From contig NZ_LXEV01000023.1 of the NCBI RefSeq assembly GCF_001654965.1, forward strand, positions 62,001 to 126,000: 64,000 nt of DNA. The letters are read 5' to 3'. Below, one piece after another: positions 16,898-28,500 of this stretch. The translations under genes were made by a program, and so were the position numbers. The DNA comes from Proteus hauseri ATCC 700826. GTDB taxonomy: Bacteria; Pseudomonadota; Gammaproteobacteria; Enterobacterales; Enterobacteriaceae. Position 1 is the first letter of the stretch. Every line of letters starts with the position of its first letter. Below the pieces are notes generated by a model. It did not search any database. It had not been told where the DNA came from and was given only the letters and a program-made list of their open reading frames with translations.

Positions 16898-17848
16898 ATG
16901 GAAAAATATCAAAACCTTCTCGTTGTCATTGATCCTAACCAAGATGACCAACCTGCACTTCGTCGTGCGGTCTATATCGTTCAGCGTAATGGTGGGCGGA
17001 TAAAAGCTTTTCTACCGGTTTACGACCTCTCGTATGATATGACCACCCTTTTATCTCCTGATGAACGCAATGCAATGCGCAAAGGTGTTATTAGCCAAAA
17101 AGCGGCTTGGATAAAACAGCAAGCACGCTATTACCTTGAAGCGGGTATCGAAATTGATATCAAAGTCATTTGGCATAATCGTCCCTATGAAGCTATTATC
17201 GAAGAAGTTATTGCTCATGAGCATGATTTATTACTGAAGATGGCTCATCAGCACGATAAATTAGGTTCGCTTATTTTTACACCCCTCGATTGGCAACTAT
17301 TAAGAAAATGCCCTTGCCCAGTTTGGATGGTAAAAGATAAAGAGTGGCCAGAATACGGTTCTATCGTTGTTGCAGCTAATTTATCTAACGAAGAGTCTTA
17401 TCACGATGCACTTAATTTAAAATTGATTGAGTTAACTAACGATTTATCTCATCGCATACAGAAAGATCCTGATGTGCGTTTATTAAGTGCTTATCCCGTC
17501 GCCCCTATCAATATTGCTATCGAGCTACCTGATTTTGATCCTAATCTTTATAACAATGCATTACGAGGCCAACATCTTATTGCGATGAAAGAACTTCGCC
17601 AGAAGTTTTCTATTCCAGAAGAAAAAACCTATGTTAAGGAAGGATTACCCGAGCAAGTGATACCTCATATGTGTGAAGAGCTTAATGCGGGTATTGTTGT
17701 TTTAGGCATCTTAGGAAGAACAGGACTTTCGGCCGCATTTTTAGGTAACACAGCAGAACAGCTGATCGACCATATAAAATGTGATTTGCTAGCAATTAAG
17801 CCAGATGGTTTTACTTGCCCTATCACAGTTGATAAAGATCACGATTAA
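16898..17848 (+). CDS. uspE: Universal stress protein E
   Basis: Tandem-domain universal stress protein of 316 residues, equal to E. coli UspE. Domain 1 begins with [22 protein letters not shown], and domain 2 (about 155-305) ends with [19 protein letters not shown], the Usp G-x2-G-x9-G-S/T type nucleotide loop. It contributes to stress survival, motility and adhesion in enterics. The ATG at 16898 is chosen because AAAGAGGA precedes it by seven bases and the E. coli protein starts there. It follows fnr as in other enterics, with a terminator in between. Confidence 0.95.
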   Translation: MEKYQNLLVVIDPNQDDQPALRRAVYIVQRNGGRIKAFLPVYDLSYDMTTLLSPDERNAMRKGVISQKAAWIKQQARYYLEAGIEIDIKVIWHNRPYEAIIEEVIAHEHDLLLKMAHQHDKLGSLIFTPLDWQLLRKCPCPVWMVKDKEWPEYGSIVVAANLSNEESYHDALNLKLIELTNDLSHRIQKDPDVRLLSAYPVAPINIAIELPDFDPNLYNNALRGQHLIAMKELRQKFSIPEEKTYVKEGLPEQVIPHMCEELNAGIVVLGILGRTGLSAAFLGNTAEQLIDHIKCDLLAIKPDGFTCPITVDKDHD

Positions 17849-17873
17849 GCAATAATCGTTTAATCTAACCAAT

Positions 17874-17900
17874 AAAAAACGCCCTAATTGGGCGTTTTTT
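17874..17900. terminator. Bidirectional terminator between uspE and pntB
   Basis: AAAAAACGCCC, loop TAATT, GGGCGTTTTTT: a textbook stem with tails both ways between convergent genes. Confidence 0.92.
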
Positions 17901-17941
17901 ATTTTACAAGCTTATATTACATGGTTGTGATTTGTTGTGTA

Positions 17942-19330
17942 TTACAGTGCTTTTAATATTGCATCAACACTAGCTTTTGCATCACCAAATAGCATTTGTG
18001 TATTTTCTTTAAAGAATAGCGGATTTTGTACACCTGCGTACCCCGTATTCATTGAACGTTTAAATACAATAACATTCTGTGCTTTCCACACTTCCAATAC
18101 AGGCATTCCTGCAATTGGACTATTTGGATCATCTTGAGCAGCTGGGTTAACCGTATCATTAGCACCAATAACTAATACGGTATCAGTGTCGGTAAAATCA
18201 TCATTGATTTCATCCATTTCTAATACTATGTCATAAGGTACCTTGGCTTCAGCTAACAACACATTCATATGTCCTGGTAAACGCCCTGCTACTGGGTGAA
18301 TACCAAAACGTACTTTAATTCCACGTTGACGTAGTTTTTCTGTAATATCGTGCACTGGATATTGTGCTTGAGCAACAGCAAGTCCATAGCCTGGGGTGAT
18401 AATAACTGAAGTCGAATTTTTCAGCATATCAGCAACTTCTTCAGCCGTTGTTTCACGGTATTCACCCATTTCACTTTCTTCAGCAGAGGCAGAACCATCC
18501 GTACCAAATCCACCTGCAATTACGCTGAAAAATGAACGGTTCATCGCTTTACACATAATATAAGAAAGAATTGCACCTGAAGAACCCACTAAAGCTCCCG
18601 TTACAATCAGCAGATCATTACTTAGCATAAAACCAGCCGCCGCGGCTGCCCATCCTGAATAGGAGTTCAGCATCGAAACCACAACAGGCATATCAGCACC
18701 GCCAATGGATGCCACTAAGTGCCAACCAAATGCTAATGCGATTAATGTCATTACGATAATAAGGAAAACTTGTAAACCTACACTGTCTGTTTTTACAAAC
18801 CAAACCATTAATAAAAAAGAGACCACTAATGCTGCTAAGTTTAATTTATGGCGATTAGGTAACATCATCGGCTTAGATGACATCTTTCCACTTAATTTAC
18901 CATAAGCAACAATTGAACCTGTAAATGTTACTGCGCCAATGAAAATACCTAGAAATACTTCGGTCAGATGGATGTTAACCATCACGGGTTCCATAGCTGT
19001 ATTGTGATCTAGATAGCTATTAAAACCGACTAAAACAGCAGCTAAACCAACAAAACTATGCAAAATAGCAACAAGTTCTGGCATTTGAGTCATTTCGACT
19101 TTTTTTGCTAGGCGAATACCAATAACGGCACCAATTACCATTGCAATAATGATCCAGCCAACATTGCCCGCATAAGGCCCAAATATAGTGGCAAATAATG
19201 CAATTGCCATCCCTGCAATACCAAAGTAATTCCCTTGTTTAGAGGTTTCATGCTTTGATAAACCAGCAAGACTAAAAATAAATAGTATTGCGGCGACAAT
19301 ATATGCCGCTGTAACAACTCCGCTGGACAT
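17942..19330 (-). CDS. pntB: NAD(P) transhydrogenase subunit beta
   Basis: Inner-membrane proton-pumping transhydrogenase, reducing NADP+ with NADH. It has 462 residues, as in E. coli. About nine hydrophobic segments cover residues 5-260. The C-terminal dIII domain (290-462) carries the NADP(H) motif [10 protein letters not shown] (near 315) and [11 protein letters not shown] (near 392). It lies 11 bases downstream of pntA and is translationally close to it. Confidence 0.98.
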   Translation of the reverse strand: MSSGVVTAAYIVAAILFIFSLAGLSKHETSKQGNYFGIAGMAIALFATIFGPYAGNVGWIIIAMVIGAVIGIRLAKKVEMTQMPELVAILHSFVGLAAVLVGFNSYLDHNTAMEPVMVNIHLTEVFLGIFIGAVTFTGSIVAYGKLSGKMSSKPMMLPNRHKLNLAALVVSFLLMVWFVKTDSVGLQVFLIIVMTLIALAFGWHLVASIGGADMPVVVSMLNSYSGWAAAAAGFMLSNDLLIVTGALVGSSGAILSYIMCKAMNRSFFSVIAGGFGTDGSASAEESEMGEYRETTAEEVADMLKNSTSVIITPGYGLAVAQAQYPVHDITEKLRQRGIKVRFGIHPVAGRLPGHMNVLLAEAKVPYDIVLEMDEINDDFTDTDTVLVIGANDTVNPAAQDDPNSPIAGMPVLEVWKAQNVIVFKRSMNTGYAGVQNPLFFKENTQMLFGDAKASVDAILKAL

Positions 19331-19341
19331 AATTGCCTCCC

Positions 19342-20871
19342 TTATCCTTTACGGAACATTTTCAACATACGTTGAGTAACGGTGAACCCACCAAAAATAT
19401 TAATGCTCGCTATTAAAATAGCGACAAATGAAAATAGACTTACCCAACCACCACTACCAATTTGTAATAATGCGCCAACAACAATGATGCCTGAAATTGC
19501 ATTAGTTACTGACATTAATGGCGTATGTAATGAATGACTTACATTCCAAACAACGTAATAACCTACCACACAAGATAGCGCGAACACCGTAAAGTGAGAT
19601 AAAAATTCTTTTGGTGCAACATTAGCAAGCCATGCAAATAATAAAAACGCGATAGCTAATAAACCGTATTTTTTCCAAGGAGAAACCGGTTTTGCCACTG
19701 ATTTTTCTTGTGGTTTAGCAGCAGGAGTGACTTTGGGCTGCGCTGAAACCTGAATTGGTGGCGCAGGCCATGTAATTTCTCCGGCTCGAATAACGGTAAC
19801 ACCTCGGATCACAACATCATCAAAATCAATATTGATGTTACCATCTTTTTCTTTACACAATAATTTCAGCAAGTTAACTAAATTAGTACCATAAAGCTGA
19901 GAAGATTGAGCAGGCAAACGTGCGGCTAAATCTGTATAACCAATAATTTTCACGCCATGTTCTGTAGTGAAGACTTTATTGGGTACTGTGTATTCACAGT
20001 TGCCGCCATTTTGAGCAGCTAAGTCAACGATGACACTTCCTGGGCGCATTGAATCAACCATTTCTTTTGTGATTAAACGAGGCGCTGGTTTTCCTGGAAT
20101 AAGTGCTGTTGTAATAATGATATCAACGTCTTTTGCTTGTTCAGCAAACAATGCCATTTCTGCATCAATAAATGCTTTCGACATGACTTTGGCATAGCCA
20201 TCACCACTGCCTGCTTCTTCTTTAAAATCCAGTTCAAGAAACTCAGCCCCCATACTTTGCACTTGTTCTTTTACTTCAGGACGCGTATCAAAGGCTCGAA
20301 CAATAGCCCCAAGACTGCCTGCCGCACCAATTGCAGCAAGTCCTGCAACACCGGCACCAATAACCATTACTTTTGCTGGTGGTACTTTACCGGCCGCTGT
20401 AATTTGTCCTGTGAAAAATCGACCAAACTCATGAGCCGCTTCAACAACAGCACGATAACCTGCAATATTTGCCATTGAGCTTAAAGCATCTAATGATTGT
20501 GCACGAGAGATACGAGGTACGCTATCCATCGCCATGACATTGATATTTTTTTCTGTCAGCTTTTCGAGCAATGCCGCATTTTGTGCAGGCCAAATGAAAC
20601 TGACAAGTGTGCAGCCTTCTTTCAATAAAGTGATTTCATCATCAAGTGGAGCATTAACCTTCAAAATAATATCGGATTGCCAAATATCTTGATGATTAAC
20701 AACATCAGCTCCTGCTTCTTGATACGCTTTATCTTCAAAGCTAGATGCAATTCCAGCTCCATTTTCAATAGCGACCGTAAATCCTAATTTTATCAGTTGA
20801 GTAACAGTAGCTGGCGTTGCTGCAACCCTTGTTTCATTAGAAAGTCGCTCTTTGGGTATACCAATTCGCAT
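19342..20871 (-). CDS. pntA: NAD(P) transhydrogenase subunit alpha
   Basis: Partner of PntB. The N-terminal dI domain (1-380) starts [20 protein letters not shown] and contains the NAD-binding [13 protein letters not shown] motif near 172. A Pro/Ala/Lys linker (about 375-400) leads to four C-terminal transmembrane helices. It has 509 residues, the standard length. It is the first gene of pntAB and divergent from ydgH, the conserved enteric arrangement. Confidence 0.98.
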   Translation of the reverse strand: MRIGIPKERLSNETRVAATPATVTQLIKLGFTVAIENGAGIASSFEDKAYQEAGADVVNHQDIWQSDIILKVNAPLDDEITLLKEGCTLVSFIWPAQNAALLEKLTEKNINVMAMDSVPRISRAQSLDALSSMANIAGYRAVVEAAHEFGRFFTGQITAAGKVPPAKVMVIGAGVAGLAAIGAAGSLGAIVRAFDTRPEVKEQVQSMGAEFLELDFKEEAGSGDGYAKVMSKAFIDAEMALFAEQAKDVDIIITTALIPGKPAPRLITKEMVDSMRPGSVIVDLAAQNGGNCEYTVPNKVFTTEHGVKIIGYTDLAARLPAQSSQLYGTNLVNLLKLLCKEKDGNINIDFDDVVIRGVTVIRAGEITWPAPPIQVSAQPKVTPAAKPQEKSVAKPVSPWKKYGLLAIAFLLFAWLANVAPKEFLSHFTVFALSCVVGYYVVWNVSHSLHTPLMSVTNAISGIIVVGALLQIGSGGWVSLFSFVAILIASINIFGGFTVTQRMLKMFRKG

Positions 20872-21258
20872 AATTTTCCCTTCTTATCCATCCAAAATTT
20901 GTTAAAATTTCTCTATTAATATCATAAATATGCAAAAGTAGTGTTAAAAATAGTCATTTGCATACTATTAATAAGAGCTCTAATAACCTACTGAAAATAA
21001 AACCAATAATCTATATCTGTGTAAAGCTAAAATTGAACTTAATTAGATCATTTTAGTCGAAAAGGCATATTAATGAATTATTCACTATTTTCAGATAAAT
21101 ATCTGGTAACATATACTGGTCATTTGACCAAGTGGTTAGTCACTAAATAAAATAATGCGACAAATGCTATTATTACATGTAATAATTGCACTCTATGTGA
21201 TAGATCACTATGTTCAGCACATGACCAATATTAATTGCGCAAGGCGGAAGGATTTTGT
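20872..21258. promoter_or_regulatory. Divergent promoter region pntA / ydgH
   Basis: No gene seen. It contains a perfect inverted repeat TGGTCA-TT-TGACCA (21117-21130), followed closely by a second dyad TTAGTCACTAA. Neither matches a regulator I can name; the spacing differs from that of a FadR site. Confidence 0.4.
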
Positions 21259-22209
21259 ATGAAGCTGAAAACCTCAGTCATCGCAGCAGCGATGTTGTCT
21301 TTAACGAGTATCACTGTTGCGCAGGCTGCACAGGAATTGACACCAGAACAGGCAGCAGAATTAAAACCATTTGAACGAATTACAGTAATCGGCCGTTTTA
21401 ACGCGATTTATGAAGCCGCTGACGCAGTTTCTCGTCGTGCTGATAAAATCGGTGCTGATAGCTTCTATATTCAAGGCCTAGATGATGTCAGTGACAGTGG
21501 TAACATGAGTGTTACTGCTGATTTGTATCGAAAAGATGCGCCTAAAGCAGATGATGATACCTATCGCGTATTTCATGGTGTAACAGAACTGCCGAAAACA
21601 GAAGCAATTATGCTGCAACCTTTTGATACCGTTTCTATTAGAGGTTATTACCCAACAACTCCTGATATAAACGATGCCATAGCGAAAAAAGCGGCAAGCA
21701 AAGGTGCTGCATCATTCTTTATTGTACGTAATGTATCGACGAATGATGGTGGCAACCAAGAAGTTACTGCTTATATCTATAAAAAAGATGCGCCTAAACG
21801 TGCTATTCAAGCTCCAGAAGCAATCGTTCCCTTTGACTCAGATGCAGGCCGTGCCCTTATGGCTGAAGGCGGTGAAGCTGCAAATAAAGTTGAAAAACCA
21901 GGGTTGGATTCTAATACCGACTATGACAGAAGTGTAGGTACATTTACCGAAACACAAACGTCGATGGGAGGTCGTTACACTGTAACTTTACCTGATGGCA
22001 CAGCGATTCAAGAAATTAACAAAGCATCCGCAGCATTAATGGATCCTTTTGATACTATTACTTTCAGTGGCTACTTTGTTAACTCACCAGAAATCTCTTA
22101 TCAAGTTGCAAAACGTGCAGCTGAGAAAGGTGCTAAATTCTACCATATCACGAATGAATGGCAGAGTGATGGTGGTACGGTTACCATTACAGCTGACTTG
22201 TTTAAATAA
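21259..22209 (+). CDS. ydgH: YdgH, periplasmic protein with three YhcN/DUF1471 domains
   Basis: A signal peptide (AQA cut near residue 24) is followed by three copies of the small DUF1471 (YhcN/BhsA) fold. Their strands start with PFERITVIGRF, PFDTVSIRGYY and PFDTITFSGYF (about residues 36, 123 and 264). Each copy ends with a V/N-ADLYRK or TADLFK-type strand. Length 316, close to E. coli YdgH. The start at 21259 has GGAAGGA six bases upstream; an upstream in-frame start at 21235 lacks support. It is implicated in envelope stress and stability in enterics, but its biochemical role is unclear. Confidence 0.93.
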   Translation: MKLKTSVIAAAMLSLTSITVAQAAQELTPEQAAELKPFERITVIGRFNAIYEAADAVSRRADKIGADSFYIQGLDDVSDSGNMSVTADLYRKDAPKADDDTYRVFHGVTELPKTEAIMLQPFDTVSIRGYYPTTPDINDAIAKKAASKGAASFFIVRNVSTNDGGNQEVTAYIYKKDAPKRAIQAPEAIVPFDSDAGRALMAEGGEAANKVEKPGLDSNTDYDRSVGTFTETQTSMGGRYTVTLPDGTAIQEINKASAALMDPFDTITFSGYFVNSPEISYQVAKRAAEKGAKFYHITNEWQSDGGTVTITADLFK

Positions 22210-22228
22210 AACATCACAGCGTATCAAT

Positions 22229-22258
22229 AAAAAACCTTGCTTATGCAAGGTTTTTTTA
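22229..22258 (+). terminator. Terminator after ydgH
   Basis: AACCTTGC, loop TTAT, GCAAGGTT and a run of T. Confidence 0.9.
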
Positions 22259-22293
22259 TTCTAAATTTGAGCCAACACACCCAACTAATAAAA

Positions 22294-22320
22294 ATGCATA
22301 AAGTTTATGATTTTATGCAT
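22294..22320. promoter_or_regulatory. Inverted repeat upstream of ydgI
   Basis: ATGCATAAA and TTTATGCAT form a perfect 9-bp inverted repeat with a 9-base spacer, 154 bases before the ydgI start. The sequence is loosely ARG-box-like, which would fit an ArcD-type transporter, but it does not match an 18-bp ArgR site well. Confidence 0.35.
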
Positions 22321-22473
22321 AGACAACAAAGTCAACTCTCCGTAAAATCTCGCTGTTTTTTAGTGTTTTTATCTTTACCTAAAATTTAAATATTCATATT
22401 TATTCTTTTTATTAAGCTAAAAACAACAAAATACGCTATTTATTTACAATTTTAATCACGCAGGAAATTATCT

Positions 22474-23868
22474 TTGAATAAAAAACTTGGCTTAATGTCA
22501 CTAACCGCATTGGTATTAAGTTCGATGGTTGGTGCTGGCGTATTCAGTTTGCCTCAAAATATGGCGCAAGTCGCTAGCCCTGCAGCGCTTATCATTGGCT
22601 GGGTGATAACCGGAATTGGTATCCTCTTTCTCGCAACTTCTCTTTTACTACTTTCGCGCCTTAGACCTGATCTTGATGGTGGCATATTCACTTATGCGAA
22701 AGAGGGATTTGGTGAATTTATTGGTTTTTGTTCTGCATGGGGTTATTGGGTTTGCGCTGTGGTCGCGAACGTTTCATATCTTGTCATTGTCTTTGCTGCG
22801 TTCAGTTTTTTTACTGATACACCTGATAACATCATTTTTGGTGATGGAAATACATTCTATGCACTAATCGGTGAATCGATATTATTGTGGATCGTTCACT
22901 TTTTAGTGCTAAGAGGTGTACAAACGGCAGCAAGCATTAATTTAATGGCAACAATGGCAAAGTTACTCCCTTTAGGACTATTTATTATTATTGCCCTACT
23001 TGCTTTTAATATGGATATATTTACGCTCGATTTTGAGGGCATAAATATGGGCGTTCCAGTTTGGGATCAAGTAAAAAATACCATGTTAATTACCTTATGG
23101 GTATTTATTGGTATCGAAGGTGCGGTAGTAGTATCTGCAAGAGCTAAAAATAGACGAGATGTGGGTTTAGCAACCGTGCTTGCTGTTGTTGTGGCGCTAA
23201 TTATTTATATTCTTGTCACCTTATTATCTCAAGGGCTAGTTAGCCAACCAGAATTAGCGATGATGAAAAATCCATCAATGGCTCCGCTATTAGTTAAATT
23301 GGTCGGTAGCATGGGTGAAATTATTATTGCAGCAGGTCTTATTTTATCTGTATGTGGTGCTTATTTAAGTTGGACGATAATGGCCGCTGAAGTACCTTAT
23401 ATTGCATCTTTACATCACTCTTTTCCAAAACAATTAAGCAAGCAAAATAAAAATGATGCTCCATCATCTTCGCTATGGTTTACCAACTGTGCTGTACAGC
23501 TCTCACTAGTTATCATTTGGTTAACCGGTAGCAATTATAATACGTTATTAACTATCGCATCTGAGATGATACTAGTACCCTATTTTCTTGTCGGTGCATT
23601 TTTATTTAAAGTCGCTATCGCTCGTAGCAGTAAAGCCTTACTACTTATCGCTATTCCAGCTAGTTTATATGGATTATGGTTACTTTATGCTTCAGGTGTA
23701 ATTAACTTACTACTGTCTGTTGTTCTCTACGCACCTGGTATTTTGATATTTTTATATACTCGTAGGCAATATAAAAGCAAACAGCCATTACATACTAGTG
23801 AAAAAGTTATGCTAGGACTGGTATTGTTTGGTGCTATACCTGCCCTTGGCTATCTAGCTATTGCTTAA
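22474..23868 (+). CDS. ydgI: APC-family amino acid antiporter YdgI (ArcD-like)
   Basis: Inner-membrane transporter of the basic amino acid/polyamine antiporter group, 464 residues, with about 12 transmembrane helices. SSMVGAGVFSLPQN near residue 17 is the APC helix-1 substrate-binding motif, and ISVCGAYLSWTIMAAEVPY-like sequence near 290 fits the ArcD branch. It closely follows E. coli YdgI. It is described as a putative arginine:ornithine antiporter. The start codon is TTG, supported by CAGGA nine bases upstream and by alignment of NKKLGL with the E. coli start. It lies downstream of ydgH, as in E. coli. Confidence 0.93.
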   Translation: MNKKLGLMSLTALVLSSMVGAGVFSLPQNMAQVASPAALIIGWVITGIGILFLATSLLLLSRLRPDLDGGIFTYAKEGFGEFIGFCSAWGYWVCAVVANVSYLVIVFAAFSFFTDTPDNIIFGDGNTFYALIGESILLWIVHFLVLRGVQTAASINLMATMAKLLPLGLFIIIALLAFNMDIFTLDFEGINMGVPVWDQVKNTMLITLWVFIGIEGAVVVSARAKNRRDVGLATVLAVVVALIIYILVTLLSQGLVSQPELAMMKNPSMAPLLVKLVGSMGEIIIAAGLILSVCGAYLSWTIMAAEVPYIASLHHSFPKQLSKQNKNDAPSSSLWFTNCAVQLSLVIIWLTGSNYNTLLTIASEMILVPYFLVGAFLFKVAIARSSKALLLIAIPASLYGLWLLYASGVINLLLSVVLYAPGILIFLYTRRQYKSKQPLHTSEKVMLGLVLFGAIPALGYLAIA

Positions 23869-23878
23869 TATTAATCTT

Positions 23879-23910
23879 AGCCCCTGAGAAATATAGGGGC
23901 TTCTTTTATT
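23879..23910 (+). terminator. Terminator after ydgI
   Basis: AGCCCCT pairs with AGGGGCT, followed by TTCTTTTATTTT. Confidence 0.9.
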
Positions 23911-24369
23911 TTCTTCTATCTTCTATCTTCTATCAAAATAGCATATCCGCGATATATGAAAAAACAGTATTTTTATACTGTTAAGCTGTTTTTTTATTCA
24001 TTGAAGTTTAAGTATAAATTGTTAAAAGTAAATGTATGTTGTAACTAAGTATAGAAAGTGGCTATTTAAATATAAAGGCCTTTTTTGCTGTGTTATTTTC
24101 TTATATTTTAGCAAATGAAACTTAAACCATCATGAAAGAAAGAAATTTAAACTAAAAAACAATTCAAACTCGATACATATAACTAAAAATATAATTAACG
24201 GTAATCATTAATCCCGACTTTTATATAACTACAATGAATTATATTATCTCCCTCATCCAAATGGAATAAAACTAAATCAAGTTGATTTATCTTAAAAACA
24301 CACCTTTGAAAATTATAAAGGAAATTAAAATGCAAACTAAGTTGCACATAACTATCGCATCTACAATAA
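23911..24369. other. AT-rich stretch before fimbrial remnants
   Basis: No intact gene. A short ORF starting at 24330, with AAGGA eight bases upstream, runs 22 codons and stops; it is probably the decayed 5' end of the adhesin remnant downstream. Confidence 0.4.
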
Positions 24370-25116
24370 TGGGTCATATCAGCAAAACATCATAAAGATA
24401 ACATTTTTGAAACAGGGATCCCAGGAATAGGATTTAAATTAATTAGTAATGGAGATATTTTCTCTCTAAATAAAAATATTATTACCGTAAAAAAAACATA
24501 TATCAATAACTGTAATTATCAAAAAGTTAAAAATGGCTATGATTTTCGATATTGTCAAGAAAGCTGGAATGGTATTCACCTTCACTTAGTCAAAATCGGC
24601 GAGTTAGACCTCTCGTTAAAATCCTTTAATTTTATCTCACCTATTACTATAAGTGCATATTTAGATGGTAAAAAGTACAATAATACACAATTACTTATTG
24701 ACTTACCCAAGGTTGCTAATTGCAAACTAAGTATTAATGAACCAAGTATTCATTTAGAGCCCGTAGATAAAGACACTTTGAACTATTATACAGCTATTAA
24801 TGAAAAAAATTTTTCAATTAATGTTGATTGTAAAAACAAAACACAAATAACATTGAAAATAGACAGCCCAGAAATATATAAAACAGAGAGTAAAAGTATT
24901 TTAGCTCTTTTATTAAACAAAGAACCTTCCGGTAGCGGCTTATTAATAAAGCACAACAATAAAAATTATATTCTTGGTTCAAAAATAATAAATAGTATCC
25001 GAACACCTACATCTAAATATATTTTTAATTTCTCCGTGGGTTATATAAAGATAAATAAAAAAATATTAGCTGGTAAAGTACACTCTCTTGCAAATGTTAC
25101 TTTAGAATATGATTAA
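24370..25116 (+). pseudogene. C-terminal part of a fimbrial tip adhesin, 5' end lost
   Basis: One frame stays open for 248 codons after a TAA at 24367. It begins inside a lectin-like domain (GIPGIGFKLISNGDIF, with Cys pairs). It then runs into a pilin domain that starts at CKLSINEPSIHLEPV (24721) and ends in FNFSVGYIKIN and VTLEYD, the beta-zipper strand typical of chaperone-usher subunits. There is no start codon with ribosome binding site in frame, and the signal peptide is missing. The short ORF at 24330 is in another frame. This looks like a decayed adhesin gene, and no chaperone or usher gene lies beside it. Confidence 0.65.
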
Positions 25117-25124
25117 GGTATAAT

Positions 25125-25448
25125 ATGAAAATTCATATATTTGCTTTTATTAGTTTGTATGTTTTACAATCTCTACCATGCTAATATGCTAATTATGTTT
25201 ATGAATCAAGTTGTGAATACAAGCTTACTATTTCACATCTATATAAATCAGACATTATATTGGAAATTTTCAAATGCCCATATTTATTCAGTCACAATAA
25301 AAATATGATAAAAATAATAGAAAATGGAATAATTTATCCTTTATCAATAAATAACAATGCAATAGATTATTTTATATTAAATAAAAACAATATGTTTGCT
25401 ACTCGTTCAAATGATAAAGTGTTAAATGTTAATTTAAATTATCAGTAA
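25125..25448 (+). pseudogene. Small secreted protein interrupted by one stop codon
   Basis: An ATG at 25125, eight bases after the adhesin remnant's stop, opens a frame coding for a signal-peptide-like start (MKIHIFAFISLYVLQSLPC). This is interrupted by TAA at 25182 and then continues in the same frame for a further 87 codons to 25448. Reading through gives a 107-residue exported protein with two Cys in the mature part. A single base change explains the stop. I do not recognise the family; it was probably the last gene of the lost fimbrial cluster. Confidence 0.55.
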
Positions 25449-25449
25449 A

Positions 25450-25493
25450 AAAACGGCTCATAATTTAGACAATTTTTATGAGCCATTTTATTT
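25450..25493. terminator. Bidirectional terminator before hrpA 3' end
   Basis: GGCTCATAA pairs with TTATGAGCC, flanked by A-run and T-run. Confidence 0.8.
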
Positions 25494-25513
25494 TTGTAAC
25501 TACAATTTATAAA

Positions 25514-28500
25514 CTAATTAAAACTAATTTGCTCAATTGCTTGTAAAATACGTTTATCTGAAATTGGAAAAGGAGTCCCTATTTGTTGAGCAAATAAACT
25601 CACCCTTAATTCTTCAATCATCCAGCGAATATTTTGCACATCTTCTTGCTGTTTTTGTTTTTCTGTTAATTTTCCTAACCACTGTTGCCACTGTTGAATT
25701 ACATTTTCAACTCGGCTCATTTGTGCCCTATCACGATTAGGATCTATGGCTAATTTTTCCATCCGTTTTTCAATAGCACTTAAATAACGTGGAATATCAG
25801 TCAATCGTTTCCAGCCATGGGAAGTTACAAACCCTGGGAAAACTAACTGATTAAGCTGAGCCTTGATATCTGATAATGCAAAAGCAACACTAATATCTAC
25901 ACGCCCTTTTAATCGTTTATTAATTGCGAATACTTGAGTCAAAATAGCTTCAACTTGCTTAGCTATTTCAACAACAGCATCGTTTAATTCAGCTCTTACA
26001 TAATCTTGCAGTTTTTGATATTCAGATCCTTGCCAGATCAAACCACCATAAGATGCCATAAGTTTATCAACACCACATGCAATGCAATCATCAATAAGAT
26101 CTAATACTTTACCATAAGGATTAAAGTAAAGACCCAATTTAGCTTTATTCGGTAATTTCTCATGAAGATATTTGATAGGTGATGGAATATTTAATAATAA
26201 TAATCGTCTCACCCCCTCCCACATTGAAGTTTGCTGCTCAGATTCCGTTTCAAAAAGCTTAATACCAACACTATTTTTTTCATCAACTAATGCTGGATAT
26301 GCTTTAACCGAATAACCACCTCGTTTTTGTTCATAGCGTTGTGGTAAATCACCAAAGCTCCAAATATGCAAATCTCGTTGTTCAATACCATCATCAGCTA
26401 CAGCAGATAATGTTTTTTGCACTTTTTCTTTTAAGCTTTCCTTTAATGCATTAAGATCTTTGCTTTCAGCAAGTATCTTATTTTTATCATCGATAACCCG
26501 AAATGTTATTTTTAGATGATCTGCAACTTGATCAAGTTGCCAACTATCTCTATCAACTGTTACCCCCGTCATCCGGCGCAACTCTTTTTCAAGCCGATCA
26601 AGCAATTGATCCTCTGGCTTTGGTACTCGCTCTAGAAATGCAGATGCATAATTAGGTGCTGGCACAAAATTACGACGTATTGGTTTAGGTAATGATTTAA
26701 TTAATGCCACAATTAATTCATGTCTAATACCCGGAATTTGCCAATCAAATCCCTCTTCTTTAACCTGATTTAATATTGCTAATGGAATATGTACTGTTAC
26801 ACCATCCGCCGCAGTACCCGGTTCAAATTGATAGCTTAATCGTAATTTTAAATTATCTTGTTGCCAATAATTTGGATAATCTAATGCACTAACTCTTTTG
26901 GCATCATCTTTGATAAGCATATTTTTTTCAAAATTTAGCAAATCTGGTGATGCTTTTTGCACTTCTTTCCACCACTTATCGAAATGGCGCGAGGAAACAA
27001 TATCTTGAGGAATACGTTGGTCATAAAAAGTAAACATAGTCTCGTCATCGACTAAAATATCGCGACGGCGAGATTTATGTTCTAGTTCTTCCACTTCAGT
27101 ACGTAATTTCAAATTATCACGAAAGAAAGCATGACGAGTTTGCCAATCCCCTTCAACTAAAGCATGTCGAATAAAAAGTTCACGGCATAATAGCGGATCA
27201 ATTTGGCTGTAATTTACAGATCGAGACGCAACAATAGGTAAACCATATAATGTCACTTTTTCATTAGCCATCACCGCACCTTGTGCTTTTGACCAATGAG
27301 GTTCACTGTAGTGATGTTTTACTAAGTGTTCAGCAATAGGTTCAATCCACTCTGGGTCGATACGAGCAGCTATTCGTCCCCATAAACGTGAAGTTTCTAC
27401 CAGCTCAGCCACCATTGTCCATTTTGGTGGTTTTTTAAATAACCCAGAGCCGGGATAAATAGAAAAACGTGCATTTCTCGCCCCCGTAAACTCTTGCTTT
27501 TCAGTATCTTTTTGACCAACGTGAGATAATAAACCACTTAATAGTGCAACATGAACACTTCTAAAATCCGCTGGTTCGCTATTAACTGGGAATCCTAATT
27601 CTTTAACTACTTGACGTAATTGGGTATAAACATCTTGCCACTCTCGTACACGCATAAAGTTTAAGAACTCTTGCTTACAAAGTTTGCGAAACTGCGATTG
27701 ACTCAGCTCTTTTTGTTGAGTTTTTAAGTAATCCCACATATTTAAAAAAGAGAGGAAATCAGAATCTTTATCCTGAAAACGACGATGTTTTTCATCTGAG
27801 GCCTGTTGCTTATCCATCGGTCTTTCTCGCGGATCTTGAATAGAAAGCGCAGATGTAATTACCATCAATTCTTTAACAGCACCATATTTTCGTGCTTCAA
27901 GTACCATTCTCGCTAAACGAGGATCAATAGGAAGTTGTGCAAGTTGTTTTCCCATTGGGGTTAAATGATACGCCCCTTGGCTATCCGTTTCATTTTGTAA
28001 AGCACCTAGTTCTTCTAATAAACGAACACCATCTTGTACATTTCGTTTATCTGGTGCTTGCACAAATGGGAATGCACTAATATCTCCCAAACCTATTGAT
28101 GTCATTTGCAAAATAACAGAAGCAAGGTTGGTTCTTAATATTTCAGGATCAGTAAATTCACTGCGAGAAATAAAATCATCTTCTGAATAAAGGCGAATAC
28201 AAATACCGTCAGATACACGGCCACAACGACCTTTTCGTTGATTAGCTGAAGCTTGAGAAATGGGTTCTATTGGCAATCGTTGGACTTTAGTTCGATAGCT
28301 ATAACGACTAATACGCGCATAACCCGTATCTATTACATATTTAATACCAGGCACAGTTAACGATGTTTCAGCAACGTTAGTCGCCAATATTATACGTCTA
28401 CCACTATGTGAGTGAAAAATACGGTTTTGCTCACTATTAGAAAGTCGAGCAAATAATGGCAACACCTCAGTATGGCGAAGTTGTAATTTATTAAGCGCAT

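Noticed and set aside
16803-17003. Alternative frame overlapping the uspE start
   Set aside because: It is a shadow; uspE has a strong ribosome binding site and full family similarity.
21180-21215. CRP site TGTGATAGATCACT upstream of ydgH
   Set aside because: The half-sites are spaced by four bases and not six.
23920-24200. A coding gene between ydgI and the adhesin remnant
   Set aside because: All frames are broken by frequent stops and no protein-like segment was recognised.
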